From: Microbacterium sp. W4I20
GTDB taxonomy: Bacteria > Actinomycetota > Actinomycetes > Actinomycetales > Microbacteriaceae
Assembly (NCBI RefSeq): GCF_030816505.1
Contig: NZ_JAUSYB010000001.1
Location: forward strand, 4,117,138 to 4,181,137
Direction: 5' to 3'
Length of the DNA stretch: 64,000 bases
Shown here one piece after another: positions 35,471 to 44,394 of this stretch. Below the pieces are notes generated by a model. The model was given only the letters and a program-made list of their open reading frames with translations, made no database searches and had not been told where the DNA came from. Numbering within the stretch: position 1 is the first letter of the stretch; every line of letters starts with the position of its first letter. The translations under genes and the position numbers were made by a program.

Positions 35471-36429
35471 AGCCGGTACGGCGGGGGATCGCCGCCGGTC
35501 TCGTCTTCGCGCTGGTGATGTGCGGCTTGGCGGCGTGCAGTTCCCGTGCGAGCGAGTGGACCGATGACGAGTATGTGATCGCGGGAGGCGGGTCGACGGG
35601 TGTGTACTTCGACTACGGAACCCACCTGGCGGAGGAACTCTCCGGGTCGCTCGGCATCCACATGGTCACCGAGGAGACCGCGGGCTCGGTCGACAATCTG
35701 CTGCGGGTGGGCTCCGGAGACGCGCTGATCGGTTTCGCGCAGGGCGACGCCGCGGCCGATGCGGTGGCCGGCGCCGGAGCCTTCGCGGAACCGTTGCCGG
35801 TGCAGGCCGTCGCCCGGCTCTACGACGAGTACGTGCATGTGGTGGTGCGCGGCGAGTCCGAGATCGACGACATCTCCGACCTCGCCGGCAGAGCGGTCTC
35901 GCTCGGCGCGGAGAACTCCGGCGTCAACGTCATCGCCGGCCGGGTGTTGGATGCGGCCGGCGTCGACGTCGCATCCGTGCGCAATCCGCAGTTCGACCTC
36001 AGCGCGTCGATCCTGGCGATGGAGAGCGGAGAGATCGACGGCTTCTTCTGGGTGGGCGGACTCCCGACACCCGGTATCGCCGCGCTCGCCGAGCGGATGC
36101 CGGTGCGGCTGCTGCCGATCGAGCAGGACTGGGTCATCGAGGTGAACGACCGCTACTCGCACGCCTATCGACCAGCTGATGTCCCTGCGGGCATGTACGG
36201 CCTCGAGGCGCCGACCCCTACGATGGCGGTTCCGAACTACCTGATCACGGCGGAGTCGACGCCGCCGGCCGTCGTCCGCGACATCCTCGCCGGCCTGTTC
36301 GACGCGCGGTCGCGCATCGCTCAGGACGTGCCGGCCGCGGCCCTGCTCGATCGTCGGCAGGCCATCTTCACGGGACCCGTGGCACTGCATCCGGGTGCGG
36401 TGGAGTTCTACCGCGGCCTGCGCGGCTGA
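35467..36429 (+). CDS. TAXI family TRAP-type solute-binding lipoprotein
   Basis: A 320-residue protein with a lipobox LAAC (Cys24) and the TAXI fold (GGGSTGVYFDYGTHLAEEL, EETAGSVDNLLRVGSGDALIGF, SLGAENSGVNVIAGRVL). TAXI proteins normally bring carboxylic acids or amino acids such as glutamate to a TRAP permease. No TRAP permease genes are nearby; instead the gene overlaps a histidine kinase. It may act as a receptor for the two-component system. Followed by a hairpin (36564-36596). Confidence 0.85.
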   Translation: MKPVRRGIAAGLVFALVMCGLAACSSRASEWTDDEYVIAGGGSTGVYFDYGTHLAEELSGSLGIHMVTEETAGSVDNLLRVGSGDALIGFAQGDAAADAVAGAGAFAEPLPVQAVARLYDEYVHVVVRGESEIDDISDLAGRAVSLGAENSGVNVIAGRVLDAAGVDVASVRNPQFDLSASILAMESGEIDGFFWVGGLPTPGIAALAERMPVRLLPIEQDWVIEVNDRYSHAYRPADVPAGMYGLEAPTPTMAVPNYLITAESTPPAVVRDILAGLFDARSRIAQDVPAAALLDRRQAIFTGPVALHPGAVEFYRGLRG

Positions 36430-36443
36430 GCCCGCGACGAGTC

Positions 36444-36462
36444 CTCAAGAAACCCTCAAGAA
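36444..36462. repeat. CTCAAGAA direct repeat spaced 11 bp
   Basis: CTCAAGAA starts at 36444 and again at 36455. Spacing of one helical turn is typical of OmpR-type regulator sites. It lies just after the TAXI gene, upstream of the glu operon. Confidence 0.4.
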
Positions 36463-36563
36463 CTCTGACAGCCCGTGCGAGCTCTGCCAATCTGAGTGCG
36501 ATCGCACACGATCGACGGGCCTGCTGCTCGCAGTATTCGGGGGATGGCGCAGCGGCAGGAACC

Positions 36564-36596
36564 GATCCACGGCCCTGCGGGGGCGGGCCGTGGATC
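36564..36596 (+). terminator. Hairpin after the TAXI gene
   Basis: GATCCACGGCCC and GGGCCGTGGATC form 12-bp perfect arms with a 9-nt loop, in the 269-bp gap between the TAXI gene and gluA. A 12-bp palindrome (GTGCGATCGCAC, 36496-36507) lies upstream of it. Confidence 0.6.
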
Positions 36597-36686
36597 ACCC
36601 GTGCAAAGCAGCACAGGTGAGTGCGATCCCGTGTCACGAACGTGTAAATCCTGCGCCGGTGCGTAGTCCCCAGGGTTCGACCTGGC

Positions 36687-36692
36687 TAGTTT
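36687..36692 (+). promoter_or_regulatory. -10 box (TAGTTT) of the glu operon
   Basis: TAGTTT ends 6 nt before ATG 36699. GGAGAA lies between them but is too close to be a good RBS, so leaderless initiation is likely. Confidence 0.45.
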
Positions 36693-36698
36693 GGAGAA

Positions 36699-37448
36699 AT
36701 GATGACCTCTGATACACCCCTCGTCGTGGTCGAGAACGTCCAGAAGCACTACGGCGACTTCCAGGCTCTGACCGACATCGATCTCACGGTCAACGCGGGT
36801 GAGGTCGTCGTGGTGATCGGCCCGTCGGGTTCGGGCAAGTCGACGCTCTGCCGCACGATCAACCGGCTCGAGACGATCACCAGCGGCAACATCAGCATCG
36901 ACGGCAAGGCGCTTCCCGCCGAGGGCAAGGGGCTCGCAACGCTCCGGGCCGACGTCGGCATGGTGTTCCAATCGTTCAACCTGTTCGCCCACCTCACGAT
37001 CCTCGAGAACGTGACGCTCGGTCCGATCAAGGTCCGTGGGCTGAAGAAGGCGGATGCCGACAAGGAGGCGATGGCCCTGCTCGAGCGAGTCGGGGTGGCG
37101 CAGCAGGCATCGAAGCTTCCGGCGCAGCTCTCGGGCGGCCAGCAGCAGCGTGTGGCGATCGCGCGCGCTCTCGCGATGCGCCCGAAGGTCATGCTCTTCG
37201 ACGAGCCGACCAGCGCGCTCGACCCCGAGATGATCAACGAGGTGCTCGACGTGATGGTCGGGCTCGCCCAGGAGGGCATGACGATGATCGTCGTGACCCA
37301 CGAGATGGGCTTCGCACGCAAGGCGGCCGATCGGGTCGTCTTCATGGCCGACGGCCGGATCGTGGAGGAGGCGACTCCTGAGGAGTTCTTCACGAATCCG
37401 AAGAGCGACCGTGCCAAGGACTTCCTCTCGAAGCTCCTCACCCACTGA
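36699..37448 (+). CDS. gluA: Glutamate/polar amino acid ABC transporter ATPase
   Basis: A 249-residue ATPase with Walker [11 protein letters not shown]-loop FQSFNLF, signature LSGGQQQR and Walker [16 protein letters not shown], closest to GluA/GlnQ. With GluB, GluC and GluD it imports glutamate or a similar amino acid. Gene order matches the gluABCD operon of Corynebacterium glutamicum. ATG 36699 or 36702 are both possible starts. Confidence 0.92.
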   Translation: MMTSDTPLVVVENVQKHYGDFQALTDIDLTVNAGEVVVVIGPSGSGKSTLCRTINRLETITSGNISIDGKALPAEGKGLATLRADVGMVFQSFNLFAHLTILENVTLGPIKVRGLKKADADKEAMALLERVGVAQQASKLPAQLSGGQQQRVAIARALAMRPKVMLFDEPTSALDPEMINEVLDVMVGLAQEGMTMIVVTHEMGFARKAADRVVFMADGRIVEEATPEEFFTNPKSDRAKDFLSKLLTH

Positions 37449-37465
37449 GCTTCTGCACCAGAAGC
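37449..37465 (+). other. Intercistronic stem-loop between gluA and gluB
   Basis: GCTTCTG-CAC-CAGAAGC, 7-bp arms. Probably an mRNA processing or stability element that allows more binding protein to be made than ATPase. Confidence 0.4.
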
Positions 37466-37506
37466 CACCATAGACCCTGCACACACAGCAACTGAAGGAG
37501 ACGCAC

Positions 37507-38409
37507 ATGCGACGCACACGGACACTGGCAGGCATCGGAATCGCGGCGGTAGCGCTGCTCGCGCTCACCGCCTGCAACAGCGGCACGCCGGGAGACACGA
37601 CGGGCGACGGCGCAGATCCTGGCACGAGCGAGGAAGGCCCGCTCTGGGAGGTCGCGACCGACGTCTCTCTCGAAGGCAGCCCGACGTTCGACGCCATGAC
37701 CGAACGCGGCAAGGTCGTCATCGGTGTGAAGAGCGACCAGCCCGGACTGGGCTACGAGGACCCCGCGACCGGTGACCGCACGGGATTCGACGTCGACACC
37801 GCCCGTTGGATCGCAGCCTCGCTGGGATTCGACGACGACGACATCGAGTGGAAGACGATCCCGTCGGCGAACCGCGAGCAGGAGCTCATCAACGGCGGCG
37901 TCGACTTCTACGTCGGCACGTACTCGATGACCGATGCGCGCGACGAGGTCATCGACTTTGCAGGTCCGTACCTCATCACGGGTCAGGGCCTGCTTGTCGC
38001 GGCCGACGACGACTCCATCAAGGGACCGGACGACCTCGCCGGCAAGGTGACGTGCTCGGTCACGGGTTCGACGCCGCTCCAGCGCATCCGCGAAGAGTAC
38101 AGCGGTGAGGTCACTGAGCGTCAGACGTACTCCGAGTGCGTCGAGCAGCTCCTGTCGGGCCAGGTGGACGCCATCACGACCGATGAGGCGATCCTCGCCG
38201 GTTACCAGGCGCAGGACCCGGACAACCTGAAGCTCGCGGGTGACCCGTTCAGCGAGGAGCGCTACGGCGTCGGGCTCGTCGACGGAGACACGGCGCTGCA
38301 GGATCACATCAACACCCTCTTCACCGACGGTGGTGACGTGTGGACCGCGCTGTACGAGGAGTACCTCGAGCCGGCCGGCGTCGTCGCCGAGCAGCCTGCC
38401 GTCGACTGA
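37507..38409 (+). CDS. gluB: Glutamate-binding lipoprotein of ABC transporter
   Basis: A 300-residue binding protein with lipobox LTAC (Cys23), a short Gly/Thr/Asp-rich linker and the family 3 solute-binding domain (KVVIGVKSDQPGLGY, FDVDTARWIAASLGF, VDFYVGTYSMTDARDEVIDF). Homologous to GluB/GlnH. Preceded by RBS GAAGGAG and followed by a stable intercistronic hairpin. Confidence 0.92.
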   Translation: MRRTRTLAGIGIAAVALLALTACNSGTPGDTTGDGADPGTSEEGPLWEVATDVSLEGSPTFDAMTERGKVVIGVKSDQPGLGYEDPATGDRTGFDVDTARWIAASLGFDDDDIEWKTIPSANREQELINGGVDFYVGTYSMTDARDEVIDFAGPYLITGQGLLVAADDDSIKGPDDLAGKVTCSVTGSTPLQRIREEYSGEVTERQTYSECVEQLLSGQVDAITTDEAILAGYQAQDPDNLKLAGDPFSEERYGVGLVDGDTALQDHINTLFTDGGDVWTALYEEYLEPAGVVAEQPAVD

Positions 38410-38415
38410 TCATCA

Positions 38416-38450
38416 CTGACCGGGGCGCCCTCACCGGGTGCCCCGGTCAG
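38416..38450 (+). other. Intercistronic stem-loop between gluB and gluC
   Basis: CTGACCGGGGC and GCCCCGGTCAG, 11-bp perfect arms with a 13-nt loop. It may reduce read-through into the permease genes or protect the gluB mRNA end. Confidence 0.5.
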
Positions 38451-38482
38451 ACCCTCCTTCTGAAGCGCACGAGAGGAACCGA

Positions 38483-39130
38483 ATGGGCGTCATCACGAAC
38501 AACCTCGACCTGTGGGTCGAGGCGCTGCTCGGAACGCTGAAGCTTTTCCTGGGCGGGGCCGCACTCGCCCTCGTGCTGGGAATCATCGTGGGAGCGATGC
38601 GCGTCTCGCCGGTGCCGATCGCCCGCGCAGTCGGCACGCTGTACGTGAACACCATCCGGAACACCCCGCTCACCCTGGTCTTCTTCGGGTTCTCCTTCGC
38701 GCTTCCTCCTCTGCTCGGAATGCGGATCGATTCGCTCCTACTCGCGACCTGTGCGCTGGGCATCTACACCGCGACGTATGTCGCGGAGACGATCCGGTCG
38801 GGCATCAACACCGTTCCGGTGGGGCAGGCCGAGGCGGCTCGCGCGATCGGTCTGGGCTTCGGCCAGGTGATGACGCTGATCGTGCTCCCGCAGGCGTTCC
38901 GCTCGGTGATTCCGCCGATGATGAGCGTGTTCATCGCTCTGCTGAAGAACACCACGGTCGCCGCCGGCTTCTCGGTCATGAACCTGGGGTCGATGCGCGA
39001 CTGGCTCAGCGAACGCGGTGAGAACCAGCTGTTGGTGATCGTATGGGTCATGATCGCGTTCGTGGCACTCGTGCTGCTGCTCTCCTGGGCACAGCGATCA
39101 CTGGAGAACCGATGGAGGGTGGCGCGATGA
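38483..39130 (+). CDS. gluC: Glutamate ABC transporter permease
   Basis: A 215-residue polar amino acid permease of the HisM type with five helices. The EAA loop is GQAEAARAIGLGFGQVMTLIVLPQAFRS. ATG 38483 has GAGAGGAAC upstream; a longer start is not supported. It overlaps gluD by ATGA. Confidence 0.92.
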   Translation: MGVITNNLDLWVEALLGTLKLFLGGAALALVLGIIVGAMRVSPVPIARAVGTLYVNTIRNTPLTLVFFGFSFALPPLLGMRIDSLLLATCALGIYTATYVAETIRSGINTVPVGQAEAARAIGLGFGQVMTLIVLPQAFRSVIPPMMSVFIALLKNTTVAAGFSVMNLGSMRDWLSERGENQLLVIVWVMIAFVALVLLLSWAQRSLENRWRVAR

Positions 39131-40027
39131 GCGGCAGTGTCCTTTACGACGTCCCGGGTCCTCGGGCGATCGCTCGCAACCGCATCATCGGCGTGATCAC
39201 GATCCTCGTCGTGGCGGCTGTGATCGCGTTCTTCATCTGGCGGCTCATCGCTACGGGGCAGTTCTCGGCGCAGAAGTGGATCGGATTCACGTACACGCGC
39301 ATCTGGGAGCAGATCGCGATGGCCACACTGCGCACGGTGGCCGCGTTCGCGGCAGCGGGCCGTCGGCGCTCTGGCGCTCGGATTCATCCTGGCCATCGGT
39401 CGTCTGTCGGACCACGCCTGGGTGCGCTGGCCGGTCACGGTCGTGACGGAGTTCATGCGGGCCGTCCCCGTCCTGGTGATGATGTTCCTGCTTTACTACG
39501 GACTGCCCGTGCTGGGTGTCGAGATCGAGAGCTATTGGGCTGTCGTCATCGCCCTCGTCGCGTACAACGGTTCGGTTCTTGCCGAAGTCATCCGCGCCGG
39601 CGTCGAGTCGCTTCCTCGTGGACAGAGTGAAGCCGGCTACTCGATCGGTCTGCGCAAGGCGGGCGTGATGCAGCTGGTCCTGCTTCCGCAGGCGATCCGG
39701 GCCATGATGCCGGTGATCATCTCGCAGCTCGTCGTCACGCTCAAGGACACCGCGCTCGGATTCATCATCACTTACGAGGAGTTGCTCCTCCTCGCCAAGC
39801 AGCTCGGCGCAGCAAACACCATCGGCCGCCCCATCGTGCAGATGACGATGGTCGTCGCCGTGATCTACATCGGCATGTGCCTCTTGCTCTCGCTGGTTGC
39901 CAGGATGGCGGAGAAGCGGATGAGCCGTTCGCCGAAGGTGCAGGGCGCCGCGCGGCACCTCGATGTCAACCCGCGTACGCACGACGGCGGCACGGATACG
40001 GAGCTGATCGCTCAGCAGAGGTTGTAG
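39127..40027 (+). CDS. gluD: Glutamate ABC transporter permease, disrupted by one extra G
   Basis: Second permease of the glu system. The frame from ATG 39127 reads correctly to TLRTVAAFAAA, then goes out of frame. The rest (GALALGFILAIGRLS, then FMRAVPVLVMMFLLYYGLPV, GQSEAGYSIGLRKAG) is in the +1 frame. Removing one G from 39357-39359 gives a continuous 299-residue permease. Either a sequencing error or an inactivating mutation; the rest of the operon looks intact. Followed by a terminator. Confidence 0.85.
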
Positions 40028-40039
40028 CTGTAAGCAAGA

Positions 40040-40079
40040 AAAGAGCGTGGCCGAAGATTCCTCTCCGGTCACGCTCTTT
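40040..40079. terminator. Bidirectional terminator after gluD
   Basis: AAAGAGCGTGGCCG pairs with CGGTCACGCTCTTT (one G-T pair), with a 12-nt loop. It lies between convergent genes. Confidence 0.78.
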
Positions 40080-40091
40080 CGTCTGTTGCGA

Positions 40092-40580
40092 CTATCCAGA
40101 CACTGTCCTGTCGGCAGTCGCGCCGACCCGGAAGTCGTCGTAAGAAGGACCTGCGGCTGTACCCCACGCGTGAATCTTGTACTGCGAGGTTCCGGACGTA
40201 TCCCGCGCAGAGACGTAGATCACACAGGTGTTGGTTCCCGTGCAGTTCCGTGCCTGACCGAGCGGGGCAGGCAGGGTGTTGGCGCCGTTGCTCTGCAGAG
40301 CGACATTCGTGCCGCCCCTCATGATCGAGATGCCTGCCTGGGTCGAGTTGTACGAATAGTTCGCGACGTTCTTGCAGTAGACCTTCGCCTGAACCGACAA
40401 GAACCGGCCGTCTGAATTCGTGACGAAGCTCGCGGACTGAATCGACACCGTGCACCCGGGATCGGCAGCCATCGCTGGCGCCGCCGTGAGGACGGATGCC
40501 GCAACCGCGGCGAGGACTGCTCCGATTGCGATCCTCCGCCGAATCGGCCGCTCATGGTTGGGGCGTTTTGACTTCCACAT
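40092..40580 (-). CDS. Secreted protein of unknown function
   Basis: A 162-residue protein with a Sec signal peptide (basic RPIRRR, hydrophobic IAIGAVLAAVAASVLTAAPA, cleavage near AMAAD). The mature part of about 120 residues is rich in Ser, Asn, Thr and Val, with four Cys (PGC, YC, NC, TC) that could form two disulfides, so probably a small beta-rich extracellular domain. RBS GGAGAACAGG before the ATG. I do not recognise a family. The 205-bp gap to pheS holds no other gene that I can support. Confidence 0.7.
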   Translation of the reverse strand: MWKSKRPNHERPIRRRIAIGAVLAAVAASVLTAAPAMAADPGCTVSIQSASFVTNSDGRFLSVQAKVYCKNVANYSYNSTQAGISIMRGGTNVALQSNGANTLPAPLGQARNCTGTNTCVIYVSARDTSGTSQYKIHAWGTAAGPSYDDFRVGATADRTVSG

Positions 40581-40771
40581 CCTGTTCTCCTTCGATCAGA
40601 CGCGCGTCGGCGTTCGAGGTTCGTCGTCGCCATGAACCATCGAGTCTCGTAGTACCTGAGATGAACATCAAGGCCTTGTCCGAACGCCTGTGCCCGCGTA
40701 CGGTGCCCTGTGAAGAAGCGCGTTGCGAGGGCGTTTGACTCGGCGCGTAAGAGCACCGGCGTGCCCCCCGG

Positions 40772-40777
40772 TAGACT
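40772..40777 (+). promoter_or_regulatory. -10 box (TAGACT) of pheS
   Basis: TAGACT ends 8 nt before GTG 40786, predicting a leaderless pheST mRNA. No T-box or Phe-rich leader peptide was seen. Confidence 0.5.
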
Positions 40778-40785
40778 CACATCTC

Positions 40786-41826
40786 GTGTCTGAGTCTCCC
40801 GAAATCACCCCGGAAGCGGTCGAAGCGGCCGTCGCTGCCGCGCTGGCAGCGATCACCGCAGCGACCGATACCGCCGAGCTGAAGGCGGCTCGCGCCGCCC
40901 ATGTCGCCGACGGTTCGCCCCTCGCGGTCCTGAACGCCTCGATGCGTCAGGTCGCCCCCGAGAACAAGGCCGCGTTCGGCAAGCTCGTGGGCCAGGGACG
41001 CGGGCAGGTGACGCAGGCTCTCGCCGCCAAGGAGACCGAGCTCGCCGCCGCGGAGGTCGCCGCTCGGCTGGAGAGCGAGCGCGTCGACATCACCGCCGTT
41101 CCTTCACGCACCCGCGTCGGGGCGCGGCATCCGCTCACGCTTCTGCAGGACCAGGTGTCCGACATCTTCGTCGGCATGGGCTGGGAGATCGCGGAGGGAC
41201 CGGAGCTCGAGCACGAGTGGTTCAACTTCGACGCGCTGAACTTCGACGTCGACCACCCTGCTCGCCAGGAGCAGGACACGTTCTACGTCGACCCGACCTC
41301 GCGTCACCTCGTGATGCGCACGCACACGAGCCCGGTACAGGTGCGCTCGATGCTCGACCGGGAGCTGCCGATCTACGTGCTGTGCCCGGGTCGCGTCTAC
41401 CGGACCGACGAGTTCGACGCCACGCACCTGCCCGTGTTCACGCAGTTCGAGGGCCTCGTCATCGACAAGGGCATTACGATGGCCCACCTCAAGGGCACGC
41501 TCGACCACTTCGCGAAGCAGCTCTTCGGCCCGGAGGCCAAGATGCGCTTCCGCACGAACTACTTCCCCTTCACCGAACCGTCCGCTGAGCTCGATCTGTG
41601 GCACCCGACCTTCAAGGGCGGCGCGCGCTGGATCGAGTGGGGCGGCTGCGGCATGGTCAACCCCAACGTGCTGCGCGCTGCCGGTATCGACCCTGAGGTG
41701 TACAGCGGCTTCGCGTTCGGCATGGGGATCGAGCGTGGTCTGATGTTCCGCAGCGATGTGCAGGACATGCGCGACATGGCCGAGGGCGATGTCCGTTTCA
41801 GCGAGCAGTACGGGATGGTGGTGTGA
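40786..41826 (+). CDS. pheS: Phenylalanine-tRNA ligase alpha subunit
   Basis: A 346-residue class II synthetase. N-terminal coiled coil (about 5-90), then motifs: HPLTLLQDQVSDIF, MRTHTSPVQVR, PGRVYRTDEFDATHLPVFTQFEG (motif 2) and GFAFGMGIERGLMFR (motif 3). With PheT it forms the alpha2beta2 enzyme. GTG 40786 is chosen because it follows the -10 box; upstream codons lack family similarity. TGATG junction with pheT. Confidence 0.96.
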   Translation: MSESPEITPEAVEAAVAAALAAITAATDTAELKAARAAHVADGSPLAVLNASMRQVAPENKAAFGKLVGQGRGQVTQALAAKETELAAAEVAARLESERVDITAVPSRTRVGARHPLTLLQDQVSDIFVGMGWEIAEGPELEHEWFNFDALNFDVDHPARQEQDTFYVDPTSRHLVMRTHTSPVQVRSMLDRELPIYVLCPGRVYRTDEFDATHLPVFTQFEGLVIDKGITMAHLKGTLDHFAKQLFGPEAKMRFRTNYFPFTEPSAELDLWHPTFKGGARWIEWGGCGMVNPNVLRAAGIDPEVYSGFAFGMGIERGLMFRSDVQDMRDMAEGDVRFSEQYGMVV

Positions 41827-44330
41827 TGCGCGTCCCGCTTTCGTGGTTGCGTGAGTACGTCGATCTGGCAGCGGATGCCACGCCCGAGGACGTCCTCGCA
41901 GCGCTGGTGACCGTCGGCTTCGAAGAGGAGGACGTGCACCGCTTCGAGATCACGGGCCCCGTCGTGGTCGGTCAGGTCGTCTCGCTCGAGGCTGAGCCGC
42001 AGTCGAACGGCAAGACCATCAACTGGTGCCAGGTCGACGTGGGCCCTTCGAACGGCGGTGTCCGCGGCATCGTCTGCGGTGCGCACAACTTCACAGCCGG
42101 CGACAAGGTCGTCGTGACGCTCCCCGGCGCCGTGCTCCCGGGTCCGTTCCCGATCGCCGCGCGCAAGACCTACGGCCATGTCTCCGACGGCATGATCGCC
42201 TCCGCGCGCGAGCTGGGTCTCGGTGACGAGCACGACGGCATCCTCGTGCTGTCGGACCTCGGCATCGACGCACCCGTCGGCACTGACGCGATCGCGCTGC
42301 TCGGGCTCGATGACGTCGCGGTGGAGATCAACGTCACGCCCGACCGCGGCTACGCGTTCTCGCTCCGCGGCGTGGCCCGCGAGTACTCGCACGCCACGGG
42401 CGCGACTTTCCGCGACCCGGCCGAGCGCGACTTCGCCGAGCTGCAGCCCGGCAGCGGTCACACCGCGATCGTCGACGACCGGGCCCCGGTGCGCGGCCGC
42501 GTCGGCGCGAGCGAATTCGTCACCCGTGTCGTGCGGGACGTGGACCCTGCCCGCCCGACGCCGCCGTGGATGATCGCGCGACTGTCGCTGGCCGGCATGC
42601 GCTCGTTGGGCGTGCTGATCGACATCACCAACTACGTGATGCTCGAACTCGGCCAGCCGCTGCACGGCTACGACCTGGACAAGCTCACCGGCGGCATCAC
42701 CGTCCGACGCGCGAACCCGGGCGAGAAGATGACCACGCTCGACGGCGTCGAGCGCACCCTCCACGTCGAGGACCTGCTGATCACCGACGAGTCGGGTCCG
42801 ATCGGAATGGCCGGTGTCATGGGCGGCGGCACCACTGAGATGAGTGGCACCACGCAGAACGTGCTCATCGAGGCGGCGCTCTTCGATCCGACGACCATCG
42901 CCCGTTCCGCTCGCCGGCACAAGCTGCCGAGCGAGGCGTCCAAACGCTTCGAGCGCGGTGTCGACCCGCTCATCCCGTTCGTCGCCGCGCGCCGCGCCGC
43001 CGACCTCATGGTCGAGCTCGCCGGTGGCACGCTGACCGAGGAGGGCGGGGCACTGTTCGCCGAGGTCTTCGTCGAGGAGATCGAGCTCCCCACCGGCTTC
43101 GTCGAGGGCCTCATCGGCGTCGATTACACGGATGCCGAGATCACGGGCGCCCTGACCACGATCGGTGCGGACGTGTCCCCTTCGGCGAACGGGTGGACGG
43201 TCATCCCGCCGACCTGGCGCCCCGACCTCACCGACAAGTGGACGCTCGCCGAGGAGGTCGCCCGCATCCACGGTCTCGACCGCATCCCCTCGGTGCTGCC
43301 GACGCCGCCGTCGGGTCGCGGACTCACCGCGCACCAGCAGGGCCGCCGTCGCGTGGCTGACGCGCTGGCCGCTGCCGGGTTCGTCGAGACGCCCGCGTTC
43401 CCCTTCACGACCGAGGCCCAGAACGACCTGCACGGGTCCGCATCGGGGGAGCACGTGCCCAGCATCCGTCTGGCGAACGCTCTCGACGGTCAGGCGCCGT
43501 TCCTGCGACGCTCGCTGATCCCCGGTCTGCTGCAGACCGCGCACCGCAACATCGCGCGCGGGCTCACCGATCTCGCGATCTTCGAGACCGGCGTCGTGTT
43601 CCTGCCCGAGCCGGGCGTCGAGTACGGCACCGAAGACGTCCCGCCGCTGGGCGAGCGCCCGTCCGACGAGAAGCTCGCGGAGTTGAACGCCGCGATCCCG
43701 CCCCAGCATCGCCACGTCGCGGTGCTCCTGACCGGAAACGTCTCGCCGCGCCAGCCCGGGCGACCTGCCGAACCCGCCGGGCTCACCGAGGCGCTGGACG
43801 CCGTCCAGATCATCGCGGCCGCTGCCGGCGTCGAGATCGACGTGGTCCAGTCTCAGCGGGCTGCGCTCCACCCCGGCCGTACCGGCGCTCTGCGCGTCGG
43901 TGAGGAGGAGATCGGATACGTCGGCGAGCTGCATCCCGCCGTCGCGGACGATGCCGACCTTCCCGGACGGGCGACGGTCCTCGAGCTCGACCTCGACCGG
44001 ATCCTCTCGCTCGCGGGTGGGCGCATCGTCGCCGAGTCGCTGTCGACGTTCACCGCCGCGACGCAGGACGTCTCGCTCACCCTCCCCGCCGACGTTCCGG
44101 CCGGAGACGTGCGTGTCGCCCTGGCCGAGGGCGCCGGTGCACTGCTCGAGTCCGTGCGGCTCGTCGACGACTACCGCGGTGAAGGCGTGCCGGAGGGGTC
44201 GAAGAGTCTGACGTTCGCACTGCGCTTCCGCGCGGACGACCGCACCCTCACGGCAGCCGAGGCCACCGAGGCGAAGCTCGGCGGAGTCGCGGTGGCCGCG
44301 GAGCGCTTCGGCGCGGCAATCCGCGACTGA
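41826..44330 (+). CDS. pheT: Phenylalanine-tRNA ligase beta subunit
   Basis: An 834-residue subunit with an N-terminal tRNA-binding OB fold (about 40-150), B3/B4 editing domain (about 210-385), B5 domain, a catalytic-like core and the C-terminal ferredoxin anticodon-binding domain (STFTAATQDVSLTLPADVPA near the end). ATG 41826 overlaps the pheS stop by 1 nt (TGATG). Length normal. Confidence 0.96.
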   Translation: MRVPLSWLREYVDLAADATPEDVLAALVTVGFEEEDVHRFEITGPVVVGQVVSLEAEPQSNGKTINWCQVDVGPSNGGVRGIVCGAHNFTAGDKVVVTLPGAVLPGPFPIAARKTYGHVSDGMIASARELGLGDEHDGILVLSDLGIDAPVGTDAIALLGLDDVAVEINVTPDRGYAFSLRGVAREYSHATGATFRDPAERDFAELQPGSGHTAIVDDRAPVRGRVGASEFVTRVVRDVDPARPTPPWMIARLSLAGMRSLGVLIDITNYVMLELGQPLHGYDLDKLTGGITVRRANPGEKMTTLDGVERTLHVEDLLITDESGPIGMAGVMGGGTTEMSGTTQNVLIEAALFDPTTIARSARRHKLPSEASKRFERGVDPLIPFVAARRAADLMVELAGGTLTEEGGALFAEVFVEEIELPTGFVEGLIGVDYTDAEITGALTTIGADVSPSANGWTVIPPTWRPDLTDKWTLAEEVARIHGLDRIPSVLPTPPSGRGLTAHQQGRRRVADALAAAGFVETPAFPFTTEAQNDLHGSASGEHVPSIRLANALDGQAPFLRRSLIPGLLQTAHRNIARGLTDLAIFETGVVFLPEPGVEYGTEDVPPLGERPSDEKLAELNAAIPPQHRHVAVLLTGNVSPRQPGRPAEPAGLTEALDAVQIIAAAAGVEIDVVQSQRAALHPGRTGALRVGEEEIGYVGELHPAVADDADLPGRATVLELDLDRILSLAGGRIVAESLSTFTAATQDVSLTLPADVPAGDVRVALAEGAGALLESVRLVDDYRGEGVPEGSKSLTFALRFRADDRTLTAAEATEAKLGGVAVAAERFGAAIRD

Positions 44331-44382
44331 CCCGCAGGTAGTCAACGCGGTGTCGAGCGACCGATCGGCGGCGGCGCCGGAG

Positions 44383-44388
44383 TAGCGT
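44383..44388 (+). promoter_or_regulatory. -10 box (TAGCGT) of the DUF402 gene
   Basis: TAGCGT ends 6 nt before ATG 44395. Confidence 0.5.
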
Positions 44389-44394
44389 GGCGGG

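Noticed and set aside
36430..36698. Small protein gene between the TAXI gene and gluA
   Set aside because: No ORF with a start signal was seen. The region holds a direct repeat, a palindrome and a hairpin.
40581..40785. T-box or Phe leader peptide before pheS
   Set aside because: No Phe-rich ORF and no T-box sequence. The -10 box points to a leaderless start.
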